Positions 20,601-29,677 of a stretch of 56,654 nt of DNA are shown in pieces. Position numbers and translations under genes: made by a program. Numbering within the stretch: the first letter of the stretch is position 1; the number at the start of each line of letters is the position of its first letter. The stretch comes from Paulinella micropora (lineage: Eukaryota > Cercozoa > Imbricatea > Euglyphida): positions 700,967 through 757,620 of the forward strand of contig BJOX01000180.1 of assembly GCA_009731375.1 (NCBI GenBank), written 5' to 3'. The notes below the pieces were generated by a model. That model had not been told where the DNA came from. It did no database searches and worked only from the letters and a program-made list of their open reading frames with translations.

Positions 20601-23435
20601 CAAAGCCTCTTCGTCCCACTTCTCAAAGTCTCCAAAATCTATCATTTTCTCCACTTTAGCCCGTGTTGCACCCCAATCGGGTATAAACTGGCTATAGTAT
20701 TGCGCCATCGCAAGGAATGAGTGCAATTCAGTGCGGTTCTTCGGTATCGGTCGATTCATAATCTCCTCCCTCTTCTCTTTGGATATCGAGACTCGATTAT
20801 GGGAGATCTCGTACCCTAAGTATGTCACACTCGTCTTGGCAAGTTGACACTTCTTTAGATTGCACTTCAGGCCAAAAGCTCCGATGCGCCTGAATATATC
20901 GGACAAATGATCGATATGCTCCTCCATTGTGTTAGAGTATACGATAATGTCATCGATATAGCAAAATGCATATTCTCCCGCCTTCTGTCCCCGCCTTCTC
21001 ATAAAGCCACCGTCAGACAAATCATCGTACTGACTGCTCAACATCTTCTGCATCGCCTTCTGGAAAAGTCCTGGGGCTTGCTTGAGGCCCATCGGAAGCA
21101 CTTTCCATTGGTATATTTCCATACCCACCACAAACGCCGTCAGCCATCTGGACTTTTCCTCCAGTGGTATCTGCCAGAAGCCATTCTTAAGGTCAATGAC
21201 CGAATAGAATTTTGCATTCCGCAGTACTCTCCTTCCTTCTTCTAATGTCGGGAGAGGATTTCTCTCTTCCTCCAGCACCTTGTTAACACGAGCATAGTTA
21301 ACTGTCAGGCGCCATTCTCCTCCTGGCTTCGGCACTATTCTCGGTTGTGAGACTATTGAGGATGTTGATCTCTCAATAAAGTCCTCATTGAGCAGCTGTC
21401 TTGCTAGCTCCTCCGCTATCTTCGCCTCATGTATACTCAAATTCGCCCTTCGTGGTGCCGGTGACGGCTCCGCACCCGGTATTTTGTAAATAACCGCAGT
21501 GAAATCTTCAGGCTTGACACCACCTGCATGTGGAGGGTCAAAAATTTCCTTGTTCGCCTCTAATTTGGCTTTTAAAAGCTCCTTCTCCTTCTCCGTGCCT
21601 ACTCCTTCTTCCAATATTTTCCGCGCCGCCTCTTGAAAATCTTCATCAGACATCTGCTTATGCTGCTTGAGGGGTTCTCTGTCCTCCTCCAAGCCTAAGT
21701 CCTCTTCCGAGACATCATCTAGGCCCGTCTTTTCATACGTGACCGTGTCCGGCTCATCATCTTTACCGAGCTCCACCAGCATGTCAATGAGTCTCGCGTA
21801 TTGCAAAGGAGCTTTACGGGTGTAAAAACCATCAAAGCATGTGAATGCTTGCGGTATCAATTTCAACTTGTCGAGGTCTCTGAGCTTCCGCTTGTATGCA
21901 CTGCTCTGCTCACGAGTTCCCATACGACAAGCCACCACTAGCTGTTGCTTGCGAGAGGGTACCGGTATAGGATGATCAATAAGCCGGTCCCTTATTTCCT
22001 GCGCCCATATCGCCTTCTCATTATATGGCAGGATAATAGTATACGGCTTATTATTTTCGAATAAAGTCCGTAAGCATTTCTTCACTTCAGACAGTGAACG
22101 CGGCCACGTGGGCTCGTCACCCCAGAAATCAGTAATAAAACTTTTAATAGTTTCTGGTGGAGTATCCGGGATTCGCCCCGTTCTCCTTGGTACAAACGCC
22201 TCCCTTTTTTCTTCTCCTACTTTCGCATGGAAACAGTATCCGTTAGTAATATGGACATCTGTTCCTACTCCTTCCGCGAATCTCGCCAACGACGGGCTTC
22301 TTTGTGCGACACATATAATCTCCTCCTTTCGCTTCTCGATTAAGTCATCAATAGACTTTTTGTCCCAATGGCATGTCGGAACTGTGACAGTGCACACTTG
22401 GGATTCCCAATTGTCGGTCCAGGACAGTTCATCCGGTCTTACGACATGGGGGTGAACGTACACCTCAAGTGCCTCATGTGCGATGGCCATCTTTTTGTGA
22501 TCCGTCGCTAGACTCAGCTCATAAGCCTCATAAGAGTCAGTAGCGTTGAAGGGATCAATATCGTTCTCTTCTCCTCTTTTTACTCCATATATCACTCGCC
22601 GTGCGGCGCAATCAATCACAGCCCCCATCGTAGCCAATTGGTCATACGATAGTAATATTGACCCGTGGTAACCGGGGACGACATAGAGGTCCATACGGTA
22701 TACTCGTGCGGATTTCAATTTAAAGGTCAGTGTGATGATTCCCGTGATATCCGTCCGGCTGCTCACTCCTTTGAGAGTGCCCGTTGACTTTTTCATATTT
22801 CCGTCCACCCAGTCCCGGTATCGATTAAAAAACTTCCTGCCGACAATATTAATATTCGCCATCGTATCATTACCAACTTTTAATATTGTCTTCAATGTTT
22901 CACAATAAAGTTCCGTATAACACAGAGCATCGGGCCTGTGTATATTGGCTGCGAGAACAAGAACTTTACGTTCCAAATTTTGGAGTCTTGTCTCTAAGTT
23001 TTTCAACTCCTCCTTCTTCTCCTCCTGCTTCACCTCATTAACATTTTTATTATTCTGCGGTACTGGTGCGTTTACTATTTGAGCGACATTGTCTTGTGGT
23101 ACTTGAGTACACACATTGTCTTTTTGCTCGCCACCCGCCGCGACCGTAGACATTGAGTCTGTTCGTGGTTGTTTGCTTGGCCGAGGCGATACGTCTGCCA
23201 TTGGCCTCCTCGCCTCCATCGCAAGTCTCGCCTTCCTATTTGCATCAGTTATCATTGGTAACCGTGCTGTATGAACGGGTATGAGACTACCTTGGGGCTC
23301 CAATCTCTGTGTACCCACATCTTTGTTTTCACATAAAGGAAGCGTTGGCCCAGTCTGCACAACAGCATTAGAAAGCACTGTGACTTTAGGGTTAAACTTC
23401 ACAGTCTTCTCCTTCCTCTCTTCTTCCCCCTCCAG
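17622..23435 (-). CDS. pol: Pol polyprotein, probably made by UGA readthrough from gag
   Basis: Residues are counted from the codon at 23402. The frame is the same as gag and opens directly after gag's UGA. There is no ATG at its head, only a GTG, so it is probably not started independently. Domains: retropepsin-like protease with D179-T-M-A, where DTGA is usual; RT with Y815-I-D-D818; RNase H with D967-T-D-A-S; integrase zinc finger H1285, H1292, C1322, C1325; catalytic triad D1355, D1415, E1451, with 35 residues between the last two; GPY/F module near 1595-1640; and a charged C-terminal part of about 290 residues with no recognised fold and no chromodomain. It makes the enzymes that copy and insert the element. 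The total length of about 1926 aa is long for gypsy Pol, because of the C-terminal part. Confidence 0.95.
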   Translation of the reverse strand: MEGEEERKEKTVKFNPKVTVLSNAVVQTGPTLPLCENKDVGTQRLEPQGSLIPVHTARLPMITDANRKARLAMEARRPMADVSPRPSKQPRTDSMSTVAAGGEQKDNVCTQVPQDNVAQIVNAPVPQNNKNVNEVKQEEKKEELKNLETRLQNLERKVLVLAANIHRPDALCYTELYCETLKTILKVGNDTMANINIVGRKFFNRYRDWVDGNMKKSTGTLKGVSSRTDITGIITLTFKLKSARVYRMDLYVVPGYHGSILLSYDQLATMGAVIDCAARRVIYGVKRGEENDIDPFNATDSYEAYELSLATDHKKMAIAHEALEVYVHPHVVRPDELSWTDNWESQVCTVTVPTCHWDKKSIDDLIEKRKEEIICVAQRSPSLARFAEGVGTDVHITNGYCFHAKVGEEKREAFVPRRTGRIPDTPPETIKSFITDFWGDEPTWPRSLSEVKKCLRTLFENNKPYTIILPYNEKAIWAQEIRDRLIDHPIPVPSRKQQLVVACRMGTREQSSAYKRKLRDLDKLKLIPQAFTCFDGFYTRKAPLQYARLIDMLVELGKDDEPDTVTYEKTGLDDVSEEDLGLEEDREPLKQHKQMSDEDFQEAARKILEEGVGTEKEKELLKAKLEANKEIFDPPHAGGVKPEDFTAVIYKIPGAEPSPAPRRANLSIHEAKIAEELARQLLNEDFIERSTSSIVSQPRIVPKPGGEWRLTVNYARVNKVLEEERNPLPTLEEGRRVLRNAKFYSVIDLKNGFWQIPLEEKSRWLTAFVVGMEIYQWKVLPMGLKQAPGLFQKAMQKMLSSQYDDLSDGGFMRRRGQKAGEYAFCYIDDIIVYSNTMEEHIDHLSDIFRRIGAFGLKCNLKKCQLAKTSVTYLGYEISHNRVSISKEKREEIMNRPIPKNRTELHSFLAMAQYYSQFIPDWGATRAKVEKMIDFGDFEKWDEEALQAFHALKDLIYKDPKDGGLVLTMPDFTKQFVVDTDASKFAIGAVLQQEDEEKKLRPIMFISRKLCAAERNYCTRQREALAVVWAFKRVREYLWGGPQFTVRTDHHNLLRLMNHKQTGRLARWQAFLSCFDFTMVHLPGKRNVVADSLSRLEFNSEVSALVSTVEMEDLSTDKVYEVSHIEAMEMASGVRYDRTGLRYSPQGPDHGICCELHTQEDAEWPYEVCENAKANIREEEETQEVYAEPPQERRSDLDDDPERIGVRLEDGTIHIASPTAWRQQQAQDPEFKELIQLYQNPDELRMTKAIKDQMKEMGWRDGLLWYKGLHGRYASQPDKWTLWVPESLRRFIFVAAHNCPLLAHPGRQRTHMFVARRFWWKKMKEEIDQAVDACIPCKINKTPLKANFGLIGEFPLHAGMFEFIHIDHVGPFPESKDGYKYLLTAIDRATNYVWIIPVKDVTGKTTAEALIDRIISQIGVPRKICSDRGSDFNNEVIDKLSKYYGMKWQYVTAYNPRANGKIERVHRPLKASLKMYCTKKENQRAWVEAAPSFAFAMNCLPSTALGGSKSSISPYQLVYGREPDIPTSLLHPKDTWADADELFGMRLRVKMEAEQIVRAHREAERRKTDAEGVRQAHLDQIKFQVGDIVLLYHPQVPKGVSSKLFTHWKGPYQIMEQTGPLNYKIRGRGKVQIVNVRRLIKYDPFLLEDESVEEALKRMKDDFKEVPPIHKEAGIDQDDAYRAPIAEKEESEVDSKEKTDRISAVGTQSKSPREHSGKKEKITEAQLRRARNDLINDQPRKAMRSMRSKDVHQEEEGTDTDPNAGNVEIVHERWKEGDAIATIAWVKNVFYLMRPAEQHVADDTLSDLYLMRVVAVPRQMRVTRTLKISSAAKIVQPILQFWRSMDPVEDPKARHYLPVYKDAKSLETWDDTITPRDKDYTAWTIQTLPRGVLDVPFELSLGGIPNKIWDILEQSKFDLTFVGGPPPGKEIRARRRRQ

Positions 23436-23438
23436 TCA
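23377..23438 (-). promoter_or_regulatory. Putative UGA readthrough signal with downstream stem-loop
   Basis: The gag stop reads UGA-CUG-GAG-GGG. After 30 purine-rich bases comes ACUGUGA (23399-23405), which pairs perfectly with UCACAGU (23377-23383) around a 15-base loop. The frame before and after the stop is the same. This resembles the stop-codon suppression used by gammaretroviruses, but with UGA. Confidence 0.6.
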
Positions 23439-26129
23439 TTCCACCACCTCAAAACGAATACCTTGAGTAGTGTCCGGGTAGGATGACGTATCGGTCTCCG
23501 AGGCAGTGTTGTAGGCCTGAGCTCGACCGAAATTCGGGTTGGAGCTTGCCCACGAGCCTCCTCCTCCTCTGGGTGGGGGGGCTGGAGCTCGAACAGCTCT
23601 CCCTCCATAAGGGGTATATCCCCGACCTCCTCCTCTTCCTCTCTGAGGGGTTCCCTGCCACCTCGAGGCTCCTCTCCATGTTCCTCGTCCTCGTCCTCCT
23701 CCTCCTCCTCCTCCTCCTCCTCCTGCTCCTGCTCCTCCTTCTCGTCCTCTTTGAGAGGCCTTTAAGTTCTTTTGTCTCTCCCTTTCCTCCTTCTTCTCCT
23801 TCATCCTCTTCATGTAGGTAATGATTGCCTCTCGTAACTCCTCATCATCACACATATTGGCATACCAACCTTCGTTCACAGCGGCAATCTGAAGCATATT
23901 GAAAAGGCCCGGTTCCTTGCCTTCCGTCCTGCTCAGAAAATTTGCCCTTGCTGTTGGGTTCTGCCTATCATGATTGAAAGAGCAGTCTCTGTTCTCCATC
24001 TGTGCCTTACACTGCAAGCCCGCGAACCACCTCCAACATGCGGTCTTCAGGTCTGGCTCTCTCTGTCTCTTCCAACCGGCAACTCTGTTTGTGTACGTGG
24101 CTTGTGCGCCAACAGGTACACCGCCTGCCTGTGCCGTATGTGCCTCCGTGAGCGAGTCCATGTTTGAGCATGCACTCATCACTTCTTGAAACAGTGCTGA
24201 CGGAGCAACGCTTTGAACCGTATTTTCGAACACGTGTGTCTCGAGGAAGTTCTTGGACTTCACTGAGCTAAACGTCGAGCATTGTTGTATGAGCTGAGTA
24301 AGCTTACTCGGGTTAACTGTGTGTAACGCCGAAAAGAAATAGAGGATGATCGACTTGCGGCCATAGAATAGCCCATAGGAGGAAACTACCTCCGTAAGGG
24401 TCGCCGCCAAGCCAACAGCACTCCTCAAACTCATCGCCACTGTCTCAAAGATTTCAAATCCTATGAGAGTACCAGTGCAGAGATGCTGGTATCCATGAGA
24501 TTGAAAATATGAAATGAGTGTGGCCACCGCCAGTTCACACTGAGCGTCTAGGCCTGTTGCATTGTTTCTCTTAATCTCCTCCTTCTTTCTCAAAAACTTG
24601 TACTGTGTCAGATCAAATCCCTCCGAGACTAGAGATTGGTCAAAAACAGTAACAAGGGCCTCGTATTCCTGCGTTTCGTCGCAAGGAAAAGCCTTCATGC
24701 AGGCATTGATCTCTTTGAGCTTGCTCAAAAGCGAAGCATCAGAGTCTTTGTCTGAGCTCGTCTTGGCATATAGCATGAGACTTGCCACTCCTCCTTTCTT
24801 CCCCTTGAAGGCATTTATGATGTTCTGTCTGTCCTTCTTCTCCGTGTTTGTGACCACCACCGTAGTTGAGCCCGAGGGTGCAGGGGCTGGTGGGGCAGGA
24901 GCTGGTGGGGTCAAATATGTCGGAGGGTGTGTCTTTGCACCACTCACTTTTGCTTTCATTCTTTCCAGTCTCATCGTCTTCTCGAACTCCTCATTCTCTT
25001 TCGCCTTCTTCTTCTCAGATATCACCAGCTTTTGAGCATGAGTGATAAAGGCCACCAATTCAGAAGCAGATCTGAGAAAATTATATTTCTCCACATATTG
25101 GTCAACACCTGCTTTGTTGGCGACCGGTGGTGCGTTACTAAGTGATTTAAGGACAGAGTGATCCTTGGTAGGAATCCATCTCTTCCATGCCTCCTTGTGC
25201 AGTAACGCACCCATCAACAGTCTGATCTTGGTCAGAACTCTGTCGGTCTTCTCTAACTCATCAATCACAGGATGAGTTTCTCCTGCTGCCTTAATGCTTT
25301 TTTCCATCTCTGCCTTCCCCTCCTCCAAGGCCTTTATTTCCATTGTAAAAAAATGAAATATGCCACTCGAGTTTTTCGAACCCAGATTGGTCTTCATTTT
25401 TGTTACATCGACTGCCTCCTGACCAGTCGCGAGGAATCTGGCCGTTGCTCTTGGGTTTGTGTACTGGAGGTAACCCTCACATCGTGGGCCGTATGTACGT
25501 TCCCAAATCAGGGTTTGAGTGTACACCCCAAAGATAGCATCGAGTAATTCAAGGTGGGTGTGTGTGTCCCCAAACTTGATATGCTGTATCTTCTTTCTCT
25601 CTTCTGGATCAGAGACCAGTTTGCCGAGGAGCTGTGCTGTGTTTGATAATAGGATATAGACATCCTTTTTAGCACGACTTTTCTCTCTTCTTTGATCCTG
25701 AGGGATCCACACATAGGTATCCTTCTCTACCCCCATCTTGTTATCAAACTCTTCTTTAGTGAGGTCATAGTGGTCTTGCACCCACTGTTGTTCCTCCACT
25801 GTGATCTCCTCTCCATCACTATGAATCAAGTCGATCATTTTTCGTCCTCCTCCTCCCGTGTAGGCAGGTGGTAAGGGATTACCATATGCTCCTCCTCCTC
25901 CCGTCTCTTCTTGTTCAAATCCTCCTTCCTCTTCGTCTCCATATCTTCCTTCATCATCCCAGCCCTCTTCTACTCCTCCTCCTCTTCCTTCATCTCCTCC
26001 TCCTCCTTCATTCAATCCTCCTCCTCCTCCTTCATTCAATCCTCTTCCTCCTCCTCCTCCTGCTTCTTCTTCTTCTCTTCTTTGATCTGCCTCCGAGAAT
26101 TCACTCACTTCGGCGATCTCTGTCGACAT
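23436..26129 (-). CDS. gag: Gag capsid protein with CCCH zinc finger and RGG region (897 aa)
   Basis: It starts at an ATG at 26129 and ends at a single UGA (23438-23436). The N-terminus (about 15-90) is an acidic, glycine-rich low-complexity part with G-G-G-G-L-N-E repeats. The middle is mostly helical and charged, as expected of a capsid region. Near the C-terminus lies C698-x8-C707-x8-C716-x3-H720, a CCCH-type finger rather than the usual retroviral C-x2-C-x4-H-x4-C knuckle. Residues about 795-860 are Gly/Arg-rich with several RGG/RG motifs. Both could bind the element's RNA. The capsid fold itself is inferred from position and length. Position between PBS leader and pol supports Gag. Confidence 0.9.
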   Translation of the reverse strand: MSTEIAEVSEFSEADQRREEEEAGGGGGRGLNEGGGGGLNEGGGGDEGRGGGVEEGWDDEGRYGDEEEGGFEQEETGGGGAYGNPLPPAYTGGGGRKMIDLIHSDGEEITVEEQQWVQDHYDLTKEEFDNKMGVEKDTYVWIPQDQRREKSRAKKDVYILLSNTAQLLGKLVSDPEERKKIQHIKFGDTHTHLELLDAIFGVYTQTLIWERTYGPRCEGYLQYTNPRATARFLATGQEAVDVTKMKTNLGSKNSSGIFHFFTMEIKALEEGKAEMEKSIKAAGETHPVIDELEKTDRVLTKIRLLMGALLHKEAWKRWIPTKDHSVLKSLSNAPPVANKAGVDQYVEKYNFLRSASELVAFITHAQKLVISEKKKAKENEEFEKTMRLERMKAKVSGAKTHPPTYLTPPAPAPPAPAPSGSTTVVVTNTEKKDRQNIINAFKGKKGGVASLMLYAKTSSDKDSDASLLSKLKEINACMKAFPCDETQEYEALVTVFDQSLVSEGFDLTQYKFLRKKEEIKRNNATGLDAQCELAVATLISYFQSHGYQHLCTGTLIGFEIFETVAMSLRSAVGLAATLTEVVSSYGLFYGRKSIILYFFSALHTVNPSKLTQLIQQCSTFSSVKSKNFLETHVFENTVQSVAPSALFQEVMSACSNMDSLTEAHTAQAGGVPVGAQATYTNRVAGWKRQREPDLKTACWRWFAGLQCKAQMENRDCSFNHDRQNPTARANFLSRTEGKEPGLFNMLQIAAVNEGWYANMCDDEELREAIITYMKRMKEKKEERERQKNLKASQRGREGGAGAGGGGGGGGGGRGRGTWRGASRWQGTPQRGRGGGRGYTPYGGRAVRAPAPPPRGGGGSWASSNPNFGRAQAYNTASETDTSSYPDTTQGIRFEVVE

Positions 26130-26915
26130 GATGTCGTAGTAGTGATCAACAGGAGGACAGTGTCAGCTCCTATGTTTGGTTTTTGTTCGTTTGTGTTCTG
26201 TTCCTCCTTCAGTCGATTGACTAGTGAAGAGAGAAACTAATAGAGAGGGTAGGATAAGATTCCCTGTCCTCTATGAAACACTGTTTGTATGTTTGTTTTT
26301 GTTTGAGAAAAATAGTCTTTGAGACTTTCTCCGATTTCTTGTTCTCCTTACTCAGATTACTTTCTCCTCCTGGTTTTCTATATTGTATCTAGTATGAGGC
26401 ACTTGGACCTGCACACAGATAGTAATAGAGAAGCTAGAAAAGCTCTCCTTGAGAAGTCGACAGTCGGTCGGATAGGTTCTCAGACCTACCTTTAGAAAAC
26501 GATCAGAGATTTGCAAAAATACTCTGACGTATGTGTGAGATAATGCAGATAAATGCACAAACTAGAAGGGTAGAGTGTTGTGCTCCTGTCCCTATGCTTG
26601 TTTGTGTTTTGTGTGTGTTCCTTCACTCTTCTGTCCACCTCCTTCTTCTTGGTCTCTGTGTGAGAACAGCAAGAACGACAGAGAGTTTGTATCTGATGTC
26701 TCCTTGTGAGCACTCAGATATGGATTGGGCTAGAGGGTACGAGACACCTGCTTGAGACCAATCAAATTATTTGTTTTGTGAAAGAGTTATGAGGGAGCTG
26801 TGTTGGAGTATTTGTTTTCGTCTGACGTCCCCGTGTGAGACAGGTCAGTGAAAATTCACTCTGTTGCCTGTGTGGCAAAGCAGAAAGAAATCACCCTAGT
26901 GATGTGGACTCCAAA
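26130..26915 (-). other. 5' leader of the LTR element
   Basis: A 786-base untranslated leader between the PBS and the gag ATG. No long frame is seen. A splice donor or packaging signal cannot be assigned. Confidence 0.6.
26893..26913 (-). promoter_or_regulatory. Primer binding site
   Basis: Two bases inside the 5' LTR the minus strand reads TGGAGTCCACATCACTAG. TGG complements the CCA end of a tRNA. The particular tRNA was not identified. Confidence 0.65.
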
Positions 26916-27151
26916 TGTAATGCCCCCAACGATAGCTCGTAAAAAGTCGGTAATACAACCAAACACAGTCCTCAAGAATGAGAATGATGTCTCGTTGTAT
27001 TAGCTCAGTGAAGCCAAAAAGGAAAACGGCAACAGACCAGGAATAAAATGGCATCAGGTCCAAATCCGGACAAATAATACTGAAAAACAAGCTGGTGCAC
27101 CTGTCACCAGGAAAAGGTCTTTTTACCGGCTATCCGGGGGTGATGCCTACA
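26916..27151 (-). repeat. 5' LTR (236 bp)
   Basis: Upstream LTR of the minus-strand element. It has the same length and ends as the copy at 16541. Confidence 0.95.
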
Positions 27152-27155
27152 AAAC

Positions 27156-27749
27156 CCCTGTTATTTAACAACCGCTATTTCCTGAAAGTCACATTATATA
27201 TCAACTTTCAACAACTTGCAAACAATTCCCGGGCGGCCAGCCTGAGTTCAACTACCCGGCGGCGGCGAATGCAAAAAGATATATTACTGTCGACATTCAA
27301 GTGCTCCGGTCAGGACAGAATCCTGACCTGTGGCCGTAATACTGACTTGCGGCTGTTTACCTGACATGTTGCAATTTTGCCGCGAGTCGGACCTGGCTGG
27401 ATAGAATTTTGACAGGAAATCTAATATTATTCATAATTTATTAATATATATTTTTTAAATTTTCAATATCTTAATATTATCGATTGAATATTAATATTAA
27501 TATCATTCATAATTTATTAAATATTGACAGTAATCTCAGAGCACTTGAAAGTATTAATATAAGTTGATAACTTGAAATACACCAGCTGCATTTTCATATA
27601 CATTTGATTCATTTTCGAATATGATTTAATAATACTGTTCATAACACTGATATAATTCATAAAAAGATATTATTGTAATAAAGCAGACTTGATTTTTAGC
27701 TCGCACCCTTTCGGCTATTGTAGCGTTCTGCAGGAGTCTACCTAGCAAT
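27156..27749. other. AT-rich intergenic sequence
   Basis: It begins with the remainder of the split MITE TIR, then AT-rich sequence with TTAATATTA runs to the end of the zinc-finger gene. No gene seen. Confidence 0.5.
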
Positions 27750-28922
27750 TCAAATGTTTAGATTTTCATTCGCTATCCGAGCTACTAGCCTTTCTTCAAG
27801 CTTGTTGCGTAAATCTTTCACGTCTTCCATTTTCATTCTTCCATCCTGCAAAACGAAATCATAGATTAGAACATCCTCTGCATCAACGCCTACTTCAAAT
27901 GCTTCGTATCTTGGATCTTCACACTTTCCCAGCACTTCTTCTGGAAGTCGCTGCGACTGCTTGTAACCTTTCCTTAGTTTGTAGCTAGGCAGAAATGTTT
28001 TGCCCACCAACTTGTGCAGCGAAAGCGGATATTCGGATGGATACTTTTCTTCAACTCCGTAAATATGCACGATGATCTTGCTCTTGGTGGCTTCTTTACT
28101 GGCTTCAGTATGAAGAACTATCTCTTTTACATCGCCCACATACGCGGGCAATCGGTTCCATCCTTTGTACGATGTCATGTCGATGGAGCAGGCTTTTCCC
28201 AGGGAAGGTAGATCCTTGCTAGCCAGGTTGGCGTTGATTGCTTGCAGCTTCGCTGGGTTGCTTTCCAACAACTTCAGGACGAAATGTTCTGCGTAAGGAC
28301 CTTTTCTACCATCCAAGCGTTCCACTCCGGGTACAGTTGTTTCCTGTTCCTCGGCTGCAGGTAGGCCCCCGGGCGACTCAAGGTCAGAGTCGGACAAATA
28401 CAGGGCTAGGGCGGGACGAGTATACTCGTTGTCACTATCAGAGTTCTCCAGAGAGTCATCGGATTCCTCTACATGCTCAATCTCCTCGTCTGAAATTTCA
28501 GCTGCGTTTCGATCCTCCTCTTCAACATCCTGCAAGTTTTGGTTCGAACTCTCCAAAAATGCATCAGCGTCGTGTTTCTCTTCCTTGGATCGCTGCAGCT
28601 GTTCCTTCTTATTTGAAGATGCAGCTGCAATTCGGTACTCCTCTTGAACGTTTTCCAAATTCTGGTTCGAACTGTCAAAAGATACATCAGCGTGGTTCTC
28701 TTCCTTGATTCGTGGTTCCTTTTTGACTTGCAGGAGGGGCGTGAAGGGACGCGAGGAATCAACATCGTCGTCGTCGCTGTCGATGACAACCCATTCGCGT
28801 TTAGGAATTTTGGGAGCAGCGCCCTCAAACACAGGCGCAGCTTTCATGATCACGGTGCCACTGGGACTCTTGACTCGAGGCTCTTGTTTGACTCGCGTGG
28901 CATTCACGGTGGGGCTAGCCGT
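27750..28922 (-). CDS. Final exon of RanBP2-type zinc-finger gene: acidic region and unassigned C-terminal domain (390 aa)
   Basis: Acceptor GTGCAG|ACG at 28922, phase 0, stop at 27750. The first part has V-K-Q-E, V-K-K-E and I-K-E-E, which fit the SUMO consensus, plus long acidic/serine runs (DSDDDDVDSS, EESDDSLENSDSDNE). Two related segments (FDSSNQNLENVQEE and FLESSNQNLQDVEEE) look like an internal duplication. The last 190 residues are folded-looking (SYKGWNRLPAYVGDVKEIVLH, then PEEVLGKCEDPRYEAFEVGVDAED) but match no family I can name. Nuclear location is inferred from the motifs. Confidence 0.75.
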   Translation of the reverse strand, partial: TASPTVNATRVKQEPRVKSPSGTVIMKAAPVFEGAAPKIPKREWVVIDSDDDDVDSSRPFTPLLQVKKEPRIKEENHADVSFDSSNQNLENVQEEYRIAAASSNKKEQLQRSKEEKHDADAFLESSNQNLQDVEEEDRNAAEISDEEIEHVEESDDSLENSDSDNEYTRPALALYLSDSDLESPGGLPAAEEQETTVPGVERLDGRKGPYAEHFVLKLLESNPAKLQAINANLASKDLPSLGKACSIDMTSYKGWNRLPAYVGDVKEIVLHTEASKEATKSKIIVHIYGVEEKYPSEYPLSLHKLVGKTFLPSYKLRKGYKQSQRLPEEVLGKCEDPRYEAFEVGVDAEDVLIYDFVLQDGRMKMEDVKDLRNKLEERLVARIANENLNI

Positions 28923-29045
28923 CTGCACATTACATATCAAAGAAAAAATAAGCAAGCAGTGGGTAAAGATCTATATTATAAATAAGTAAATTAACAAATA
29001 ATCAATCAAACAAACGAGCAACCAATGCAAGAGTTTGTGCATTAC

Positions 29046-29255
29046 CTTGTTGGATATTAAACACATTGCACACGTGTGATTCCACGGTGGAGACTCAGTG
29101 CTGGGGCATTCGTTCACATAAGTGCAGAACTTGCACTTCCAACATTTTATTTCTGGTATCTCCTCGCCTCGTATGCTTGCAGTAGACAGCTTGCGCAACG
29201 ATGAAGATGACATTGTCACGGATGCATCCGAAGTGTCGCCTTTGAAAGGAGAAGT
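29046..29255 (-). CDS. Exon with second RanBP2-like zinc finger (70 codons)
   Basis: Acceptor TGTGTAG|ACT and donor AAG|GTAATG; phases 0 and 0. It encodes W-K-C-x2-C-T-Y-V-N, then C-x2-C after a longer spacer (17 residues instead of 10). The conserved Trp and Asn fit a RanBP2 finger, while the spacer is enlarged. It is preceded by a serine-rich stretch. Confidence 0.8.
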
Positions 29256-29354
29256 CTACACAATATCAAGCAATCAGTACAGTCTATGAATGTAATTATA
29301 AATATCCAACTTTGAGGTACATATTAAAAAAAATTCTTTTAAAAAAAATCTTAC

Positions 29355-29677
29355 ATTTTTTTCAGCAAGGCAGATGCTGCAGCAGAGAGCGAGAGGATTA
29401 TTTTCACTCGTGCACCACTCGCAAGTCCACGCTTCATCCGGATCGGACTCATCAACCCGAGCAGTTGCTCTCATTAATAATCCAACAACTTGATAAACAT
29501 TTGGATGACTTAAATTCTTCCGACGTTTTGGTGGCCGCTTGGATTCAAGGACTGGATCTTCATCAGGGAAGCTTGCGTCGAATGCAGTCGAAAATTCAGA
29601 CTTCCCGTGAGCCCGCTTGCCCAAACGCGCAACGACAGGGTTCAAACGATCCATGACCATTTCCGACCCATCCGCTC
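29355..29677 (-). CDS. Exon with canonical RanBP2-type zinc finger
   Basis: Acceptor GCTAG|GA and donor AAT|GTAAGA; it takes one base from the previous exon and ends on a codon boundary. It encodes a basic patch (KRPPKRRK, nuclear-signal-like), then W-T-C-x2-C-x3-N-x6-C-x2-C, an exact RanBP2-type finger. Such fingers bind ubiquitin or single-stranded RNA. Confidence 0.85.

Larger units (their letters stand above)
16541..27151 (-). mobile_element. Ty3/gypsy-type LTR retrotransposon, near complete (10.6 kb)
   Basis: Two 236-bp LTRs (16541-16776 and 26916-27151) differ at about four positions, so the insertion is recent. Their ends are TGTA...TACA. AAAC flanks both sides as a 4-bp target duplication (16537-16540 and 27152-27155). 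The minus-strand order is 5' LTR, PBS, leader, gag, UGA, pol (PR-RT-RNase H-IN), non-coding tail, PPT, 3' LTR. Integrase after RNase H places it in the Ty3/gypsy group. No envelope-like frame is seen. Both main frames are intact, so it could be active. Confidence 0.95.

Noticed and set aside
23483-26240. Plus-strand open frames opposite gag
   Set aside because: Leucine/serine-rich shadows of the Gly/Glu-rich gag codons.
16541-27151. Endogenous retrovirus with envelope
   Set aside because: After pol there are only about 840 bases, with no signal peptide, membrane anchor or cleavage site, so it is a retrotransposon without env.
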